The notes under the pieces were generated by a model. It made no database searches. It was not told the origin of the DNA and saw only the letters and a list, made by a program, of their open reading frames with translations. A stretch of DNA of 64,000 nt. It comes from Areca catechu (Eukaryota; Streptophyta; Magnoliopsida; Arecales; Arecaceae). Every line of letters starts with the position of its first letter. Positions within the stretch are counted from its first letter, which is position 1. The translations under genes and the position numbers were made by a program. Shown here in pieces: positions 55,207 through 64,000 of the stretch. Location: assembly GCA_021397845.1 (NCBI GenBank), contig CM038045.1:123052496-123116495 (forward strand). The letters run 5' to 3'.

Positions 55207-57150
55207 TTGCTTTATGAATGGTCTTTTCTAACTTTAGTACTCAATGATGAAATACTTCTTGTAGATAACAAGAAGAGAAAAAGAGATAATATCAATGTCA
55301 TATATCTCTGGTATTGCCAGTTAGGTCATATCAGTGAGTCAAGGATAAACAAGTTAGTCAAAGAGGATTACTTTGACCCTGATGATTTTCAATCATTAGG
55401 AACTTGTGAGTCTTGCCTCAAAGGGAAAATGACCAAGTCTCCATTCACTGGATATGGAGAAAGGGCAACTGGATTATTAGGTATTGTACATACTGATGTG
55501 TGTGGACCTATGTCAACTCAGGCCAGAGGAGGATATTCTTATTTCATTACTTTTATTGATGATTTATCAAGGTTCGATTATGTGTATCTTATGAAACACA
55601 AGTTTGAAGCTTTTGATAAGTTTAAAGAATATCAGAGTATGGTTGAAAGACAAACTGGACTTAGTATTAAAGCTCTTCGGTCTGATCGAGGAAGGGAAAA
55701 CTTGTCTAGTGAGTTTTTGAACCATCTCAAGGACAAAGGCATTATTTCGGAATGGACCCCTCCTTATACATCCCAGTTAAATGGAGTGGTAGAAAGGAGA
55801 AATCACACCTTATTGGACATTGTGAGGTCCATGATTAGCTTCACAGATCTTCCCATTTCCTTCTGGGGACATGCATTGGAGACTGCTGCATATATATTAA
55901 ACAGGATTCCATCTAAGTCAGTAAGTAGCACTCCATTTGAGTTATGGAATGGTAAAATACCAAGGCTTAAGTACTTAAAGATTTGGGGTTGCCATGCTTA
56001 TGTCAAGAATAACTTTGGACATAAGTTAAGTGCTAGGGTTGACAAGTGTAGGTTTGTTGGTTACCCAAAACAAGGTAAGGGATACCTCTTTTATAATGCT
56101 ACTGAGCAAAAAATAATTGTCAGTAGGCATGCTACATTCTTGGAACAAGAGTTTATCCAAGAAGGATGTAGTGATTCTTCACTTGAGTTGTGTGAAGAAC
56201 AGAACCAACAAACTGATAAGCCTTTAAATAAAGTTCCTCAACCAGAGGTTCTTGTGGATCAAGAACAGTCACAATACACACCTCCTCTCCAAAGGTCAGA
56301 GAGGGTGCGAGGAGCATCTCTCAGATATGGCTTTGTCATCAGGGATGACAATGAAGCTAGTATCATACAGGATGATGATCCTATGACCTATTTAGAAGCT
56401 GTCAAGAGTAGGGACTCTGACAAGTGGCTTGGTGCCATGAAATCTAAAATGGACTCCATGTATTCCAATCAGGTTTGGACCTTGATAGATCCACCTAAAG
56501 GAATTAACCCGATAGGGTGTAAATGGGTCTTCAAGAAGAAGATTGGAGCAGATGGTCAAGTTGAGACCTATAAGGCTAGGCTGGTAGCAAAAGGTTTTAG
56601 ACAAAAACATGATGTAGACTATGATGAAACCTTTTCTCCAGTAGCCATGCTCAAGTCCATTTGGATACTGCTTGCCATAGCAGCATACCATGATTATGAG
56701 ATCTGGCAAATAAATGTAAAGACTGCTTTCCTCAATGAAAACATTGAGAAAGAAGTCTATATGTCACAACTAGAGGGGTTTGTCTCAAGTGGGAGACCAA
56801 ATCAGATATGCAAGTTAAAGAAGTCCATTTATGGACTTAAGCAAGCATCAAGGAGTTGGAACATCCATTTTGATGAAACAATCAAAGGATTTGGTTTTAT
56901 CAAAAATGTGGATGAACCATGTGTGTATAAGAAGACAAGTGGGAGTGCCATTATTTTCTTAGTTTTGTATGTGGATGATATATTGATCATTGGGAATGAT
57001 ATCCTAATGTTGCAATTGGTTAAAACTTGGCTATCATCAAAGTTTTCTATGAAGGATTTGGGAGAAGCACCCTATATACTAGGATATGGATCTATAGAGA
57101 TAGATCCAAGAGGATGCTGGGCTTATCCCAATCTAGGTACATTGACTTAG
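55207..57150 (+). pseudogene. Copia-3 integrase and reverse transcriptase (647-codon open frame)
   Basis: The frame has no true start; it is the middle of the polyprotein. The zinc domain reads YLWYCQLGHISESR...CESCLKGK, with the first His of HHCC changed to Tyr. The integrase core is intact in its catalytic residues: IVHTDVCGP, LRSDRGRENL and VVERRNHTLL. The GKG and Pro-rich linker follows. RT starts near residue 395 (AVKSRDSDKWLGAM) and has WQINVKTAFLNE, where Asn replaces the usual first Asp (DVKTAFLNG). The catalytic box YVDD is at 56968-56979, and KDLGEAPYILG follows. A frameshift just after this (about 57085) ends the frame with unrelated residues. Confidence 0.85.
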
Positions 57151-57951
57151 TATTGAAGAGATTCAACATGGATGGAAGTAAGAAAGGTTACTTGCCAATG
57201 AGTCAAGGCATACAACTCTCTAAGTAGATGTCTCCTAAGACATCAGAAGAAAGAGAGATGATGGCTATGATTCCTTATGCTTCGGCTGTAGGATCGATTA
57301 TGTATGCATTGTTATGTACCAGGCCTGATGTCGCTTATGCCATTGGCATGTGAGCAGGTTTCAGGCAGATCCAAGAGAGGATCATTAGAAAGCTGTGAAA
57401 AATATTCTTAAGTACCTAAGAAGGACTAAAGATATTTTTCTAGTATATGAAGGATCTGAGTTAAAACTAGAAGGTTATACAGATTCTAGTTTTTAATCAG
57501 ATTCAGAGGATAGCAAATCCATATCAGGATATGTCTTCACCCTGAATGGTGGTGCAGTGAGTTGGAAAAGTACAAAGCAGCCTACAGTAGCTGACTCAGT
57601 CACTGAGGCAGAGTACATAGCTGCTAGTGAAGCCGTAAAGGAAGCTGTCTGGATGAAGAAATTCATCATGAAATTGGGTGTGGTTCCTAATGTACAATGC
57701 CAATGCCATTATACTATGATAACACTGGGGCTGTTGCGCAAGCTAAGGAACCAAGGTCTCATCACAAGTTTAAGTACATTCTAAGACAGTTCCACCTCAT
57801 TCGAGAGATCATTGAAAGACATGATGTTACCATTGAACGAGTTGACACAAAGAATAATAAAGCAGACCCATTCACTAAAGCATTATCCAAGCAGCAGTTA
57901 GATCGCCACTTGGATTGTATGGGCATAAAGTATAAGGGTGATTGGCTTTAG
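57151..57951 (+). pseudogene. Copia-3 RT C-terminus and RNase H
   Basis: The true frame continues from 57088 (IYRDRSKRMLGLSQSRYIDLVLKRF) with a stop near 57225, then IPYASAVGSIMYALLCTRPDVAYAIG. The RNase H has WKSTKQPTVADSVTEAEYIAASEAVKEAVW (57557 onward) and, in a third frame, YDNTGAVAQAKEPRSHHKFKYI and NKADPFTKALS to the stop at 57951. The RNase H motifs are mostly readable, but the frame is broken at least three times. Confidence 0.8.
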
Positions 57952-57953
57952 TG

Positions 57954-57965
57954 CAAGTGGGAGTT
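57954..57965 (+). other. Polypurine tract of Copia-3
   Basis: CAAGTGGGAGTT directly before the 3' LTR is the usual Copia tract (AAGTGGGAG). Confidence 0.8.
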
Positions 57966-60564
57966 TGATAGAAAAATGCCCTAAGAGCCAATCATTGTTT
58001 GGACCTTTTTGTAAACTTCCAACTCATATATGACATCATTATTTATAATAAAGGCATTTGATTCATCATATACTGCTGTGTCATATTTTTGACTATGATG
58101 AACCCCATAGAGTAGGGCAATGGAATTAAGGTTATGATAAAATAACAGTGAGACCTAATTCCTATAAACCCTAATCTAGAATGTTCCTAGTCATTGGACC
58201 ATCGATTCGAGGATCGATGAATCCGGTAAGACTAGCTTATCCTATGTATGCTCAGTTGATGAGGGTGGTTGGTCTCACAGCCACTTGTGTAGAGACACTA
58301 ATACAAGGATAAGGGTGCTTATTAGATTATGAGTATACTGAACTGATCCGCACCGGGACTATCTTATGGAAGTCTTACTCCTTGTCAAAAGATAGGTCCC
58401 ATAGTAGAAGTTGTGCATGTGATCTTCAGACCTGAGGTCACCATGGTTCCTTGTGCATACTAAGCTATACTTTGGTTCATACTCATTCATGGCATTGCAA
58501 CATGTACGGGGTGTTCTGGATATGGTGGAAGGTGTACGAAGGATGTGAGTGGACCAACAAGGAATTGATCAATCCTGGTAAGAGGATATGTTATCCCATG
58601 TAATCTCTTCGATGAGTGACTCAAGGAATCTTTACAAAGTGGGATGAGATTGGAAGTGGCTTCTAATCAGTCATCAGCTGAGTCCTCATCATCGAGCTAA
58701 GATTCGATATGATTAAGTGTTAGGGTTTGACATTTATCCATACCCATCACTTAATCGGGATAATTGGAGATCAAAAGATTGAATTGCACGGTAACTTACT
58801 ACTGAAGGGTATTTTGATAATTTCTATCAAATTCCACATCTTCCGGGTAGGCATGACACATTGCTAGATGTCAATCTTTTCTTGTAGATTTTCATGAACT
58901 AATTAGATTGGTTTTATGAGTCAATTCGATGTGTGATTCGAATTGGATAATTAGGTGAGCCGATTTGACCTAATTAGGTCAATCGGGTTCAATCGGATCG
59001 AATCGGCTCAAACCTAAACCTACTGCTGGCTAGATGTGGAACCCAATGGGTCACACACAATAAAGAGTAGGCCAAGGAAGATACTCATGGTTTAATTAGG
59101 GTCATGGGATCCTAATTGATTAGCCAGATTGTATACTAGCATATGTAGGCTAACCCAATTCCTAACCCAATTGGATTGGGTGTGGTTGCTTGCTAATTGG
59201 GCTAACCTAATTAAGGAAAATCTAAATTAGGTTGAGTCCTAAGTAGGGATAGCCAAATCAGAGCTTGATCTGATTTTATTTTGGACTTTTGGACGTTTTG
59301 TTGAAGAGTCCATTTGAGTTGGGACTCTAGATGCCAAAATGACACCTTTGCATTCAAAAAGTCCTAGAAGAGTCTATAGTCCTCTGATCTGAAATATTTT
59401 TATATGGATGAAAAGAGGATTTAATGCTCTTTCTTTTGACACTCATATTGCATATGCTTTGACTAATCACAGGTTGCATGGGGTGTAGATAAAGTTTACC
59501 ACAACATAAAGGGTTTCTTGGCGCCTCTTGGTGCGCACGGGAAATGAATATGCGCACAGAAGGACAAAAGTCCTTCTACAGATGAAACACTTGATTGTTT
59601 CATTTTAGTGGGCACCTTCTCATCTTATCCCACACCTCTTGGATATATTTGACCGATCAAGGTTTTTTGAAAGGGCATGAAAAATGGATGGAAGCAAAAG
59701 CACCCATGAAGAGATGCGTCTCTTCATGTGGCACGCACCTTGAAGCAGAGTCCTTCTACTTTCAAGACTCTTCATATTCTTTAGTGTTTGGAGATTGAAA
59801 AGGCACCACTTGGCTTCCTAGGGACCGGTACTTGCCATGTGGCAAGTCACAGATTGTCTATGAAAATGGACGGATGCCAATATGTCTTTTGGTGCATGAG
59901 GAGACATATTGGATATGATTTTTCAGTCTTGAAAAATCATATCTGATAACCTGTTGGAGGACATATCACACGCCCCTCTTAAAACTATAAATAGGGATAG
60001 TGATATGAGTTTCAGATCTTTTTCTTTTCACCATAAAAAAAAAAAGATATTCTGAGTGTTCTTCCACTTCTCCCTCCCTCCTTCGTACTTTAGGACAAGA
60101 CTTGTCTTGTTAAGACAAAGTCTTTTCTATTAGGACAACTCTTAGTTTTAGGACATAAGCCTAAGGGATCCTAGAGGAGGGTTGTCCTAAAACTAAGAGT
60201 GGTTTAGGACTGTGTCCAGAGAGCCTTACAATAGGACAGGGTGTCCTACAGTGGTCAAAGGTCAAAAGGCTGATAAAAGAGTCTTGTTGAAGCAAGCAAC
60301 CCCGGTAGGGATTCTTCCTTGGTACCATTCTCATGTGGATCACCGTTGGAGGGCTTGCACTTGTGAGCCTCGTGAAAAAGATTGGATTTCAGCGATCCAG
60401 GTATGTATTCTGACTTCATTTATGTTTCGTTGATTGGTATTGCATAAGGGGTTCCTGGGAATTAGGATTTTCTAGCAATATTAGGGTTTCATGCTTAGAG
60501 TTTTGTTTTGAAATTCACTTTCTCATGCTGCATGATTCTCGACACCATGGAAGAATTCCCATCA
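57966..60564 (+). repeat. 3' LTR of Copia-3
   Basis: 2599 bp, TGATAGAAAAATGCCC to ATTCCCATCA, with TATA box CTATAAATAG at 59985-59994 and CCAG/GTATGT at 60397-60406. Confidence 0.95.
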
Positions 60565-60569
60565 TATTA
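60565..60569. repeat. Target-site duplication TATTA (right) of Copia-3
   Basis: See 50531-50535; one base differs. Confidence 0.8.
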
Positions 60570-61470
60570 TACTTCTCGGACAAAGCCGGCTGTGAGGAGT
60601 TTGTCCACCTCCTCATTGATCGCCCACTGCCTTTCCGGGGCGAAACTTCTTTTCTTCTACCGAACAGGGTGATACTTCAGATCAATACTCGACTTGTGGG
60701 TGATGATTTCAGGTGGGATACCGAGCATATCAATCGCCATCCAAGCGAACATGTCTGCGTTCGCCCAAAGAAACTCCAATAGGTGGGCTCACTCATCCTC
60801 ATGCAGCTACGCCCCAATATGCACCATCTTCGCTGGGTTGGTTTCGAGAGGATACGATAGCAGGTGCTTGACCGGGCCACCCCTGGGCTCCTGCACCCTT
60901 TAGTCGAGGTCATCTGTGCTGAGGTCGTCCTCGGATGCTTTGGCCCCAAGAATGGTTTGGAGACAATGTTAGATTGGCTGAGGTGCCCCCCTCATCTTTC
61001 CAGCACCACAGGGAGTAGGAAACTACACAAATCGCCGCTTTGTAGAAATGACCGCATTGAGCAGATTAATCCCAGGTCAGCCAAGAATCACATTATAGGT
61101 GGAGGGAAGCCTAACAACGACGAAGGTCATCATGATGGTGCTCTACCGAGGTGGGACCTCGATAGTAATGGGAAGAGTGATCTCCCCTTCAACTCCCATG
61201 GAATCTCCTCTGAAACCAATAAGGGAAGTGTGCATAGGTCTGAGCTGAGAAAAGGACAGATTCATCCTAGAGAAATCATCGTAAAAAAGCATATCAATCG
61301 AACTTCCACTATCGACCATAATCTATTTTATAGGATGCTTCACGTTCGTCATCTCAATGAGCACAGCATCATTGTTTACATTTTCAATCCCAGACTCCCT
61401 CTCCCTTATAAAGGGAAGTACATTTCCATATCCCTTTCCTCCCTTGGCCCTCTTGGGTGCGCCTCGATTC
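60570..61470 (-). pseudogene. Outer Tat protease and start of reverse transcriptase
   Basis: The protease site VDSGSS lies near 61300-61320 in a frame with a stop shortly before it (K-stop-IMVDSGSS). RPGINLLN-like sequence follows around 61050-61090 with further stops. The linker (HLLSYPLETNPAKMVHIGA) and RT N-terminus (MFAWMAIDML, ITHKSSIDLKYH, INEEVDKLL) are at 60960-60570, ending where Copia-3 entered. It aligns throughout with Tat-A 3109-4032, which is better preserved. Confidence 0.8.
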
Positions 61471-61471
61471 C

Positions 61472-62206
61472 CTAGCAGATCATTTCCACAGGCTTCTTAG
61501 TGGGGCGGTTGTCCACTGCAGGAACAAGAGGGAGAGCAGCGAATGCCTGAGGTTCCACCTGGGCCCTGCCCCCCATGAACCTTTCGAGGTAGCCCATCCT
61601 TATGAGGTCTTCAATCTCCCTCTTGAGGTTCCAGCATTCCTCGGTGTCATGGCCGTGGTCGTGATGAAACTGGCAGTACTTCGTCTTGTCACGATCATTA
61701 GACGGCTTTAATAGAGGTGGGTGCTTCAGGTAGCGTTCTCCCTGAATCTCCATGAGGATCTTCATCCTCAGGGCAAGGAGAGGTGTGTATCTTTCTTCTG
61801 GGATGGGATCGCTTCTCGGCCTCAGACCCTGACAGAATTTTGGTGTTGCTGGTCCAGTCTTCCGCACCCTGGACGTATCCCCAGGAGCTAGCTTCTTTAG
61901 TGACTTCTTGTCTAGCTCCCTTCTCGTGCGATTCGCCTCCTCAGCATGGATGTACTTTTGAATATGGAGGAGGAGTTCGGAGTAGGTCTTCGGGGACTTC
62001 TTGTCAAGCAAGTAGGTCAGGCGGGAAGTCCTGAGCCCTCTCTTCAGCGCCAGCATGGCAACTGGCTCATCCAAATTATAGATTTCCATCGTGGCAGCTT
62101 TGAATCGGGCCATGTAGTCTGGTAGGAGCTCATGGTCCTGTTGCTTGATGGAGAAGAGGCTATCTACCTCGCGTGTCACCTTGCGATAGGTGTCAAAGTG
62201 GGCCAT
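61472..62206 (-). pseudogene. Outer Tat gag, central and nucleocapsid part
   Basis: This open frame of 244 codons is the Ty3/gypsy retrotransposon gag core (FDTYRKVTREVDSLFSIKQQ, LLPDYMARFKAA, MLALKRGLR) to about residue 90. A basic linker follows, then the Tat-type zinc knuckle with C178, H181, H186 and C191 (YCQFHHDHGHDTEECWNLK), a C-X2-H-X4-H-X4-C variant. It ends with a short Pro-rich tail toward protease. The region equals the ~866 bp missing from Tat-A. Upstream gag is frameshifted, so only this segment is open. Gag forms the particle and packages RNA. Confidence 0.85.
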
Positions 62207-62940
62207 GAACTTCTACTCCAACTAAGCGAAAGAGCTGATGCTTTAGGGCTCGAGGTGGGTAAACCAGACTTGAGCTTCCTTCTGGAGGGTGGCTAGGAAA
62301 ATGATGCAGAGGAGAGCATCGGTTGCACCCTGGACTTTTATGACGGCCTTATAGCTCTCAATGTAGTCCAAGGGGTCGGTGGTCCCATCGTAGGGATCCA
62401 CCTACGACATGCAGAATCGAGTTGGGATTGGTTCCTCTTGGATCTCTCTAGAGAAAGGGGGGTGGGCGTCATAGCCCACTGGCTCGTTGGTAGAGCCCTG
62501 CAGATTGGCAAACTGGTAGGATAGCTCCACCAGCTTTCGCTCCTATTCCTCCAGGCACTCTTTTGCCATGCGCTTGATGGCCTCATCGGTTGAACCCTCC
62601 GCTGAGGTCGACAAAGGATGTGAAGGTGGGTACTGATGGGGGTCATGACGGGAGGCCTTACCCCTGCGACCTCGATGGTACTGAATAGCATCCTGCTCGT
62701 AGGTCAGAGATTGGCTTTCCAGATCGGCCGACCCAGTCAGTGTCTCTTCGTCAGGGTCTTGTGGCTTCCTCGGTGGTCTACGATGGCCCGTGGCAGTGAA
62801 GGCCTTCCTTGGAAGGACCGTAAGCTATCACGGGGTGTGGTGGCTTGGGCTATAGGAGTCCCTGGCTGCTGGTGTGTGGCCAAGGACCGGTGCTGGTGCT
62901 GTAGCTGATGCACGGCTACAGTGAGATGTTGCATCTGCTA
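62207..62940 (-). pseudogene. Outer Tat gag, N-terminal part
   Basis: Starting near 62934 (MQHLTVAVHQLQHQHRSLATHQQ), this is a Gln/His/Pro-rich opening that then crosses frames. The block at 62691-62338 is mostly a shadow frame. The true continuation includes the EAIKRMAKECLEE-like helix near 62580 and the PTPWTTLRAIRP-type region before 62340. It matches Tat-A 7288-7960. Confidence 0.65.
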
Positions 62941-63159
62941 GGCGAGTGCGGTCAGCTGAGCATCTCTGGAAGTGGTTGCGATGGAGCGAGGAGCTCCCTC
63001 TCTGGATTGTGCGGGTCTCCATGGGAAGGGAGATCACCCGCACGGCTGGTAGAGACTTCTCTTGCTCGCGTCACCACCATGCTCCCAGCGAGTTGGTTGC
63101 TCAGGGGATTGTCTTGGATCAGAATGCATCCTGCCCCCCCTACCTGGCACACCAAGCAT

Positions 63160-64000
63160 TGTCACCTAGAACATCATGGCCTGTAGCTGGAGATGGTTTC
63201 AGACCGCACCTCATCACTCGAGACCTATTCAAAATCCCAGAACCTGCAAAAAAGAGAAGACCCAGATCGGTGATCTCAGCAAGGGCACTCCGACATTCAA
63301 GTCAGTGGCGATCTAGGAGAATAGATCCTCCCAGTAGAGCCCCGTAGGTGGGCTCCATGCTAGGAGGAGAAATATATGAAGTGAGAGAGTACGAGTGGGT
63401 CGAGAGCAGAGCATGGGAGTGGCAGCAAAGGAGAGCCCGAGCTTGGTGGCTGTGTCTATCAAGGCCCTTTCCATGGGTCTCCGGTAGCCAAGAGCGATGG
63501 CCTTCCTATGTGCTGCCCTCCTCTTGCCTGTGTGTTTGCTTACTTGTGACCTGATTTACCTCTTTCTGGGAACCTTGGAGAGGTCTTTTTAGCTGGATGA
63601 CCGTTGGATGGCTATCTCGATATCCCCTTGCTGGTGATGAGACGTTCCTTGCTTGCCGTGTGGGAGGGTCTTTCCTCATTCATGATAAGGAACATCATCC
63701 CACGCTCTGGCCATCCTTTCGATCACTCCATTTTGGGAAACCTGGCAGAGCCTCGATCGGGGGCAACCGCCTCCTGGGTTTGAACCTTCTGAGTTGACTT
63801 CTTCTTTTGGGGTGACACAGATGGTTGGCAGGGGGCGCAACAAGGTGCTTCGTCAGGCCACAATAACTGCCCCAACTGCCACTTGCACCAGAATGAGAGG
63901 GCGCACCCCGATCGAGGTGGTGATGTCCTTCAGCTACAAGGTGCTTCGTTCGAGGTGGGGCAAGCTCAGGGAGCTGGAGTACGACTTCGACCACGATGTC
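63160..64000 (-). repeat. 5' LTR of the outer Tat (partial, window ends inside)
   Basis: It begins on the plus strand with TGTCACCTAGAACATCATGG and follows the 3' LTR (34903 on) to about 63840, then shows a small inversion. Just inside, plus-strand CTACCTGGCACACCAAGCA (63140-63158) is the likely primer site region. The remaining ~500 bp of the LTR lie outside the window. Confidence 0.85.
63841..63919. other. Inverted segment within the outer Tat 5' LTR
   Basis: 63851-63919 is the reverse complement of 35579-35647 in the 3' LTR, while sequence on both sides is colinear. The 13-mer CAAGGTGCTTCGT begins the segment (63841) and recurs just after it (63937). About 70 bp present in the other LTR (35648-35720) are missing. 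Confidence 0.85.

Larger units (their letters stand above)
50536..60564 (+). mobile_element. Copia-3: 10-kb Ty1/copia element inserted in the outer Tat RT
   Basis: LTRs (50536-53121 and 57966-60564) flank a primer site, a 1.5-kb leader, a gag reduced to its two ends, protease, integrase, RT and RNase H. The integrase-RT frame is open for 647 codons, the longest in the window. LTR similarity is about 95% by eye over the first 260 bp (13 differences). With gag deleted it would need capsid proteins from a relative. Copia-B is close to it in sequence. Confidence 0.9.
34903..64000 (-). mobile_element. Outer Ty3/gypsy Tat element, twice interrupted, 5' LTR cut by window edge
   Basis: The order along the minus strand is: 5' LTR (63160 to the edge), primer site, gag (62940-61472), protease and RT start (61470-60570), Copia-3 insertion, rest of RT and RNase H (50530-49365), second RNase H (49358-48777), integrase (48750-47910), chromodomain Gypsy insertion, integrase C-terminus (41163-40893), ~171-bp repeats, antisense ORF, polypurine tract and 3' LTR (36260-34903). 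The second RNase H and the antisense ORF place it in the Tat lineage. The left flank is Copia-C RNase H; the right flank is outside the window. Confidence 0.9.

Overview
The window is plant nuclear DNA made almost entirely of LTR retrotransposons nested inside one another. No host gene in its own context was found. Plant origin is supported by the element lineages: Ty3/gypsy Tat elements with a second RNase H, a Sirevirus-like Copia with an extra 3' ORF, Copia elements primed by initiator tRNA-Met, and a chromodomain Gypsy. A spliced plant-type actin fragment also supports it. A monocot, perhaps a palm, is my guess and cannot be shown from this sequence. Most reading frames carry stops or frameshifts, many explicable as C-to-T or G-to-A decay.

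Layout, left to right. 1-806: end of a plus-strand LTR inserted in the integrase of a minus-strand Tat element (Tat-A, 808-9230). Tat-A keeps integrase, second RNase H, RT and protease pieces, then is interrupted by a short LTR element (4128-7287) whose two LTRs each carry a spliced fragment of an actin mRNA. Tat-A resumes with its gag N-terminus and its 5' LTR (8013-9230). 9231-10333 holds another LTR fragment and unassigned DNA. 10334-21371 is a complete but decayed Sirevirus-like Copia flanked by the 5-bp duplication TAGAC. 21434-23727 is an LTR in the opposite orientation. 23728-34902 holds two decayed Copia bodies (B and C) that share one LTR (27179-29744).

34903-64000 is a second Tat element (outer Tat, minus strand). 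Its 3' LTR is at 34903-36260 and its 5' LTR runs off the right edge. It carries an antisense, apparently intron-containing ORF (36950-39514), an array of ~171-bp tandem repeats (40085-40815), and gag-protease-RT-RNase H-integrase. It has been split twice: by a chromodomain Gypsy derivative (41164-47909, duplication GAGCC) in the integrase, and by a Copia (Copia-3, 50536-60564, duplication TATTG/TATTA) in the RT.

Relative order from nesting: Copia-C is older than outer Tat, and outer Tat is older than both Copia-3 and the chromodomain Gypsy. Tat-A is older than the actin-bearing element. By eye the chromodomain Gypsy has the most similar LTR pair (about 97% over the part compared) and Copia-3 about 95%.

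The most unusual signals are: actin sequence embedded in the U5-like part of an LTR pair; the Copia-3 leader, with two families of palindromes including four long hairpins that share one 17-nt apex but have different stems; a dense GAG(C/T)CGACTC motif array in the Sirevirus LTRs that contains the CRT/DRE core; an orphan ORF replacing the pol core of the chromodomain Gypsy; and a small inversion inside one Tat LTR.
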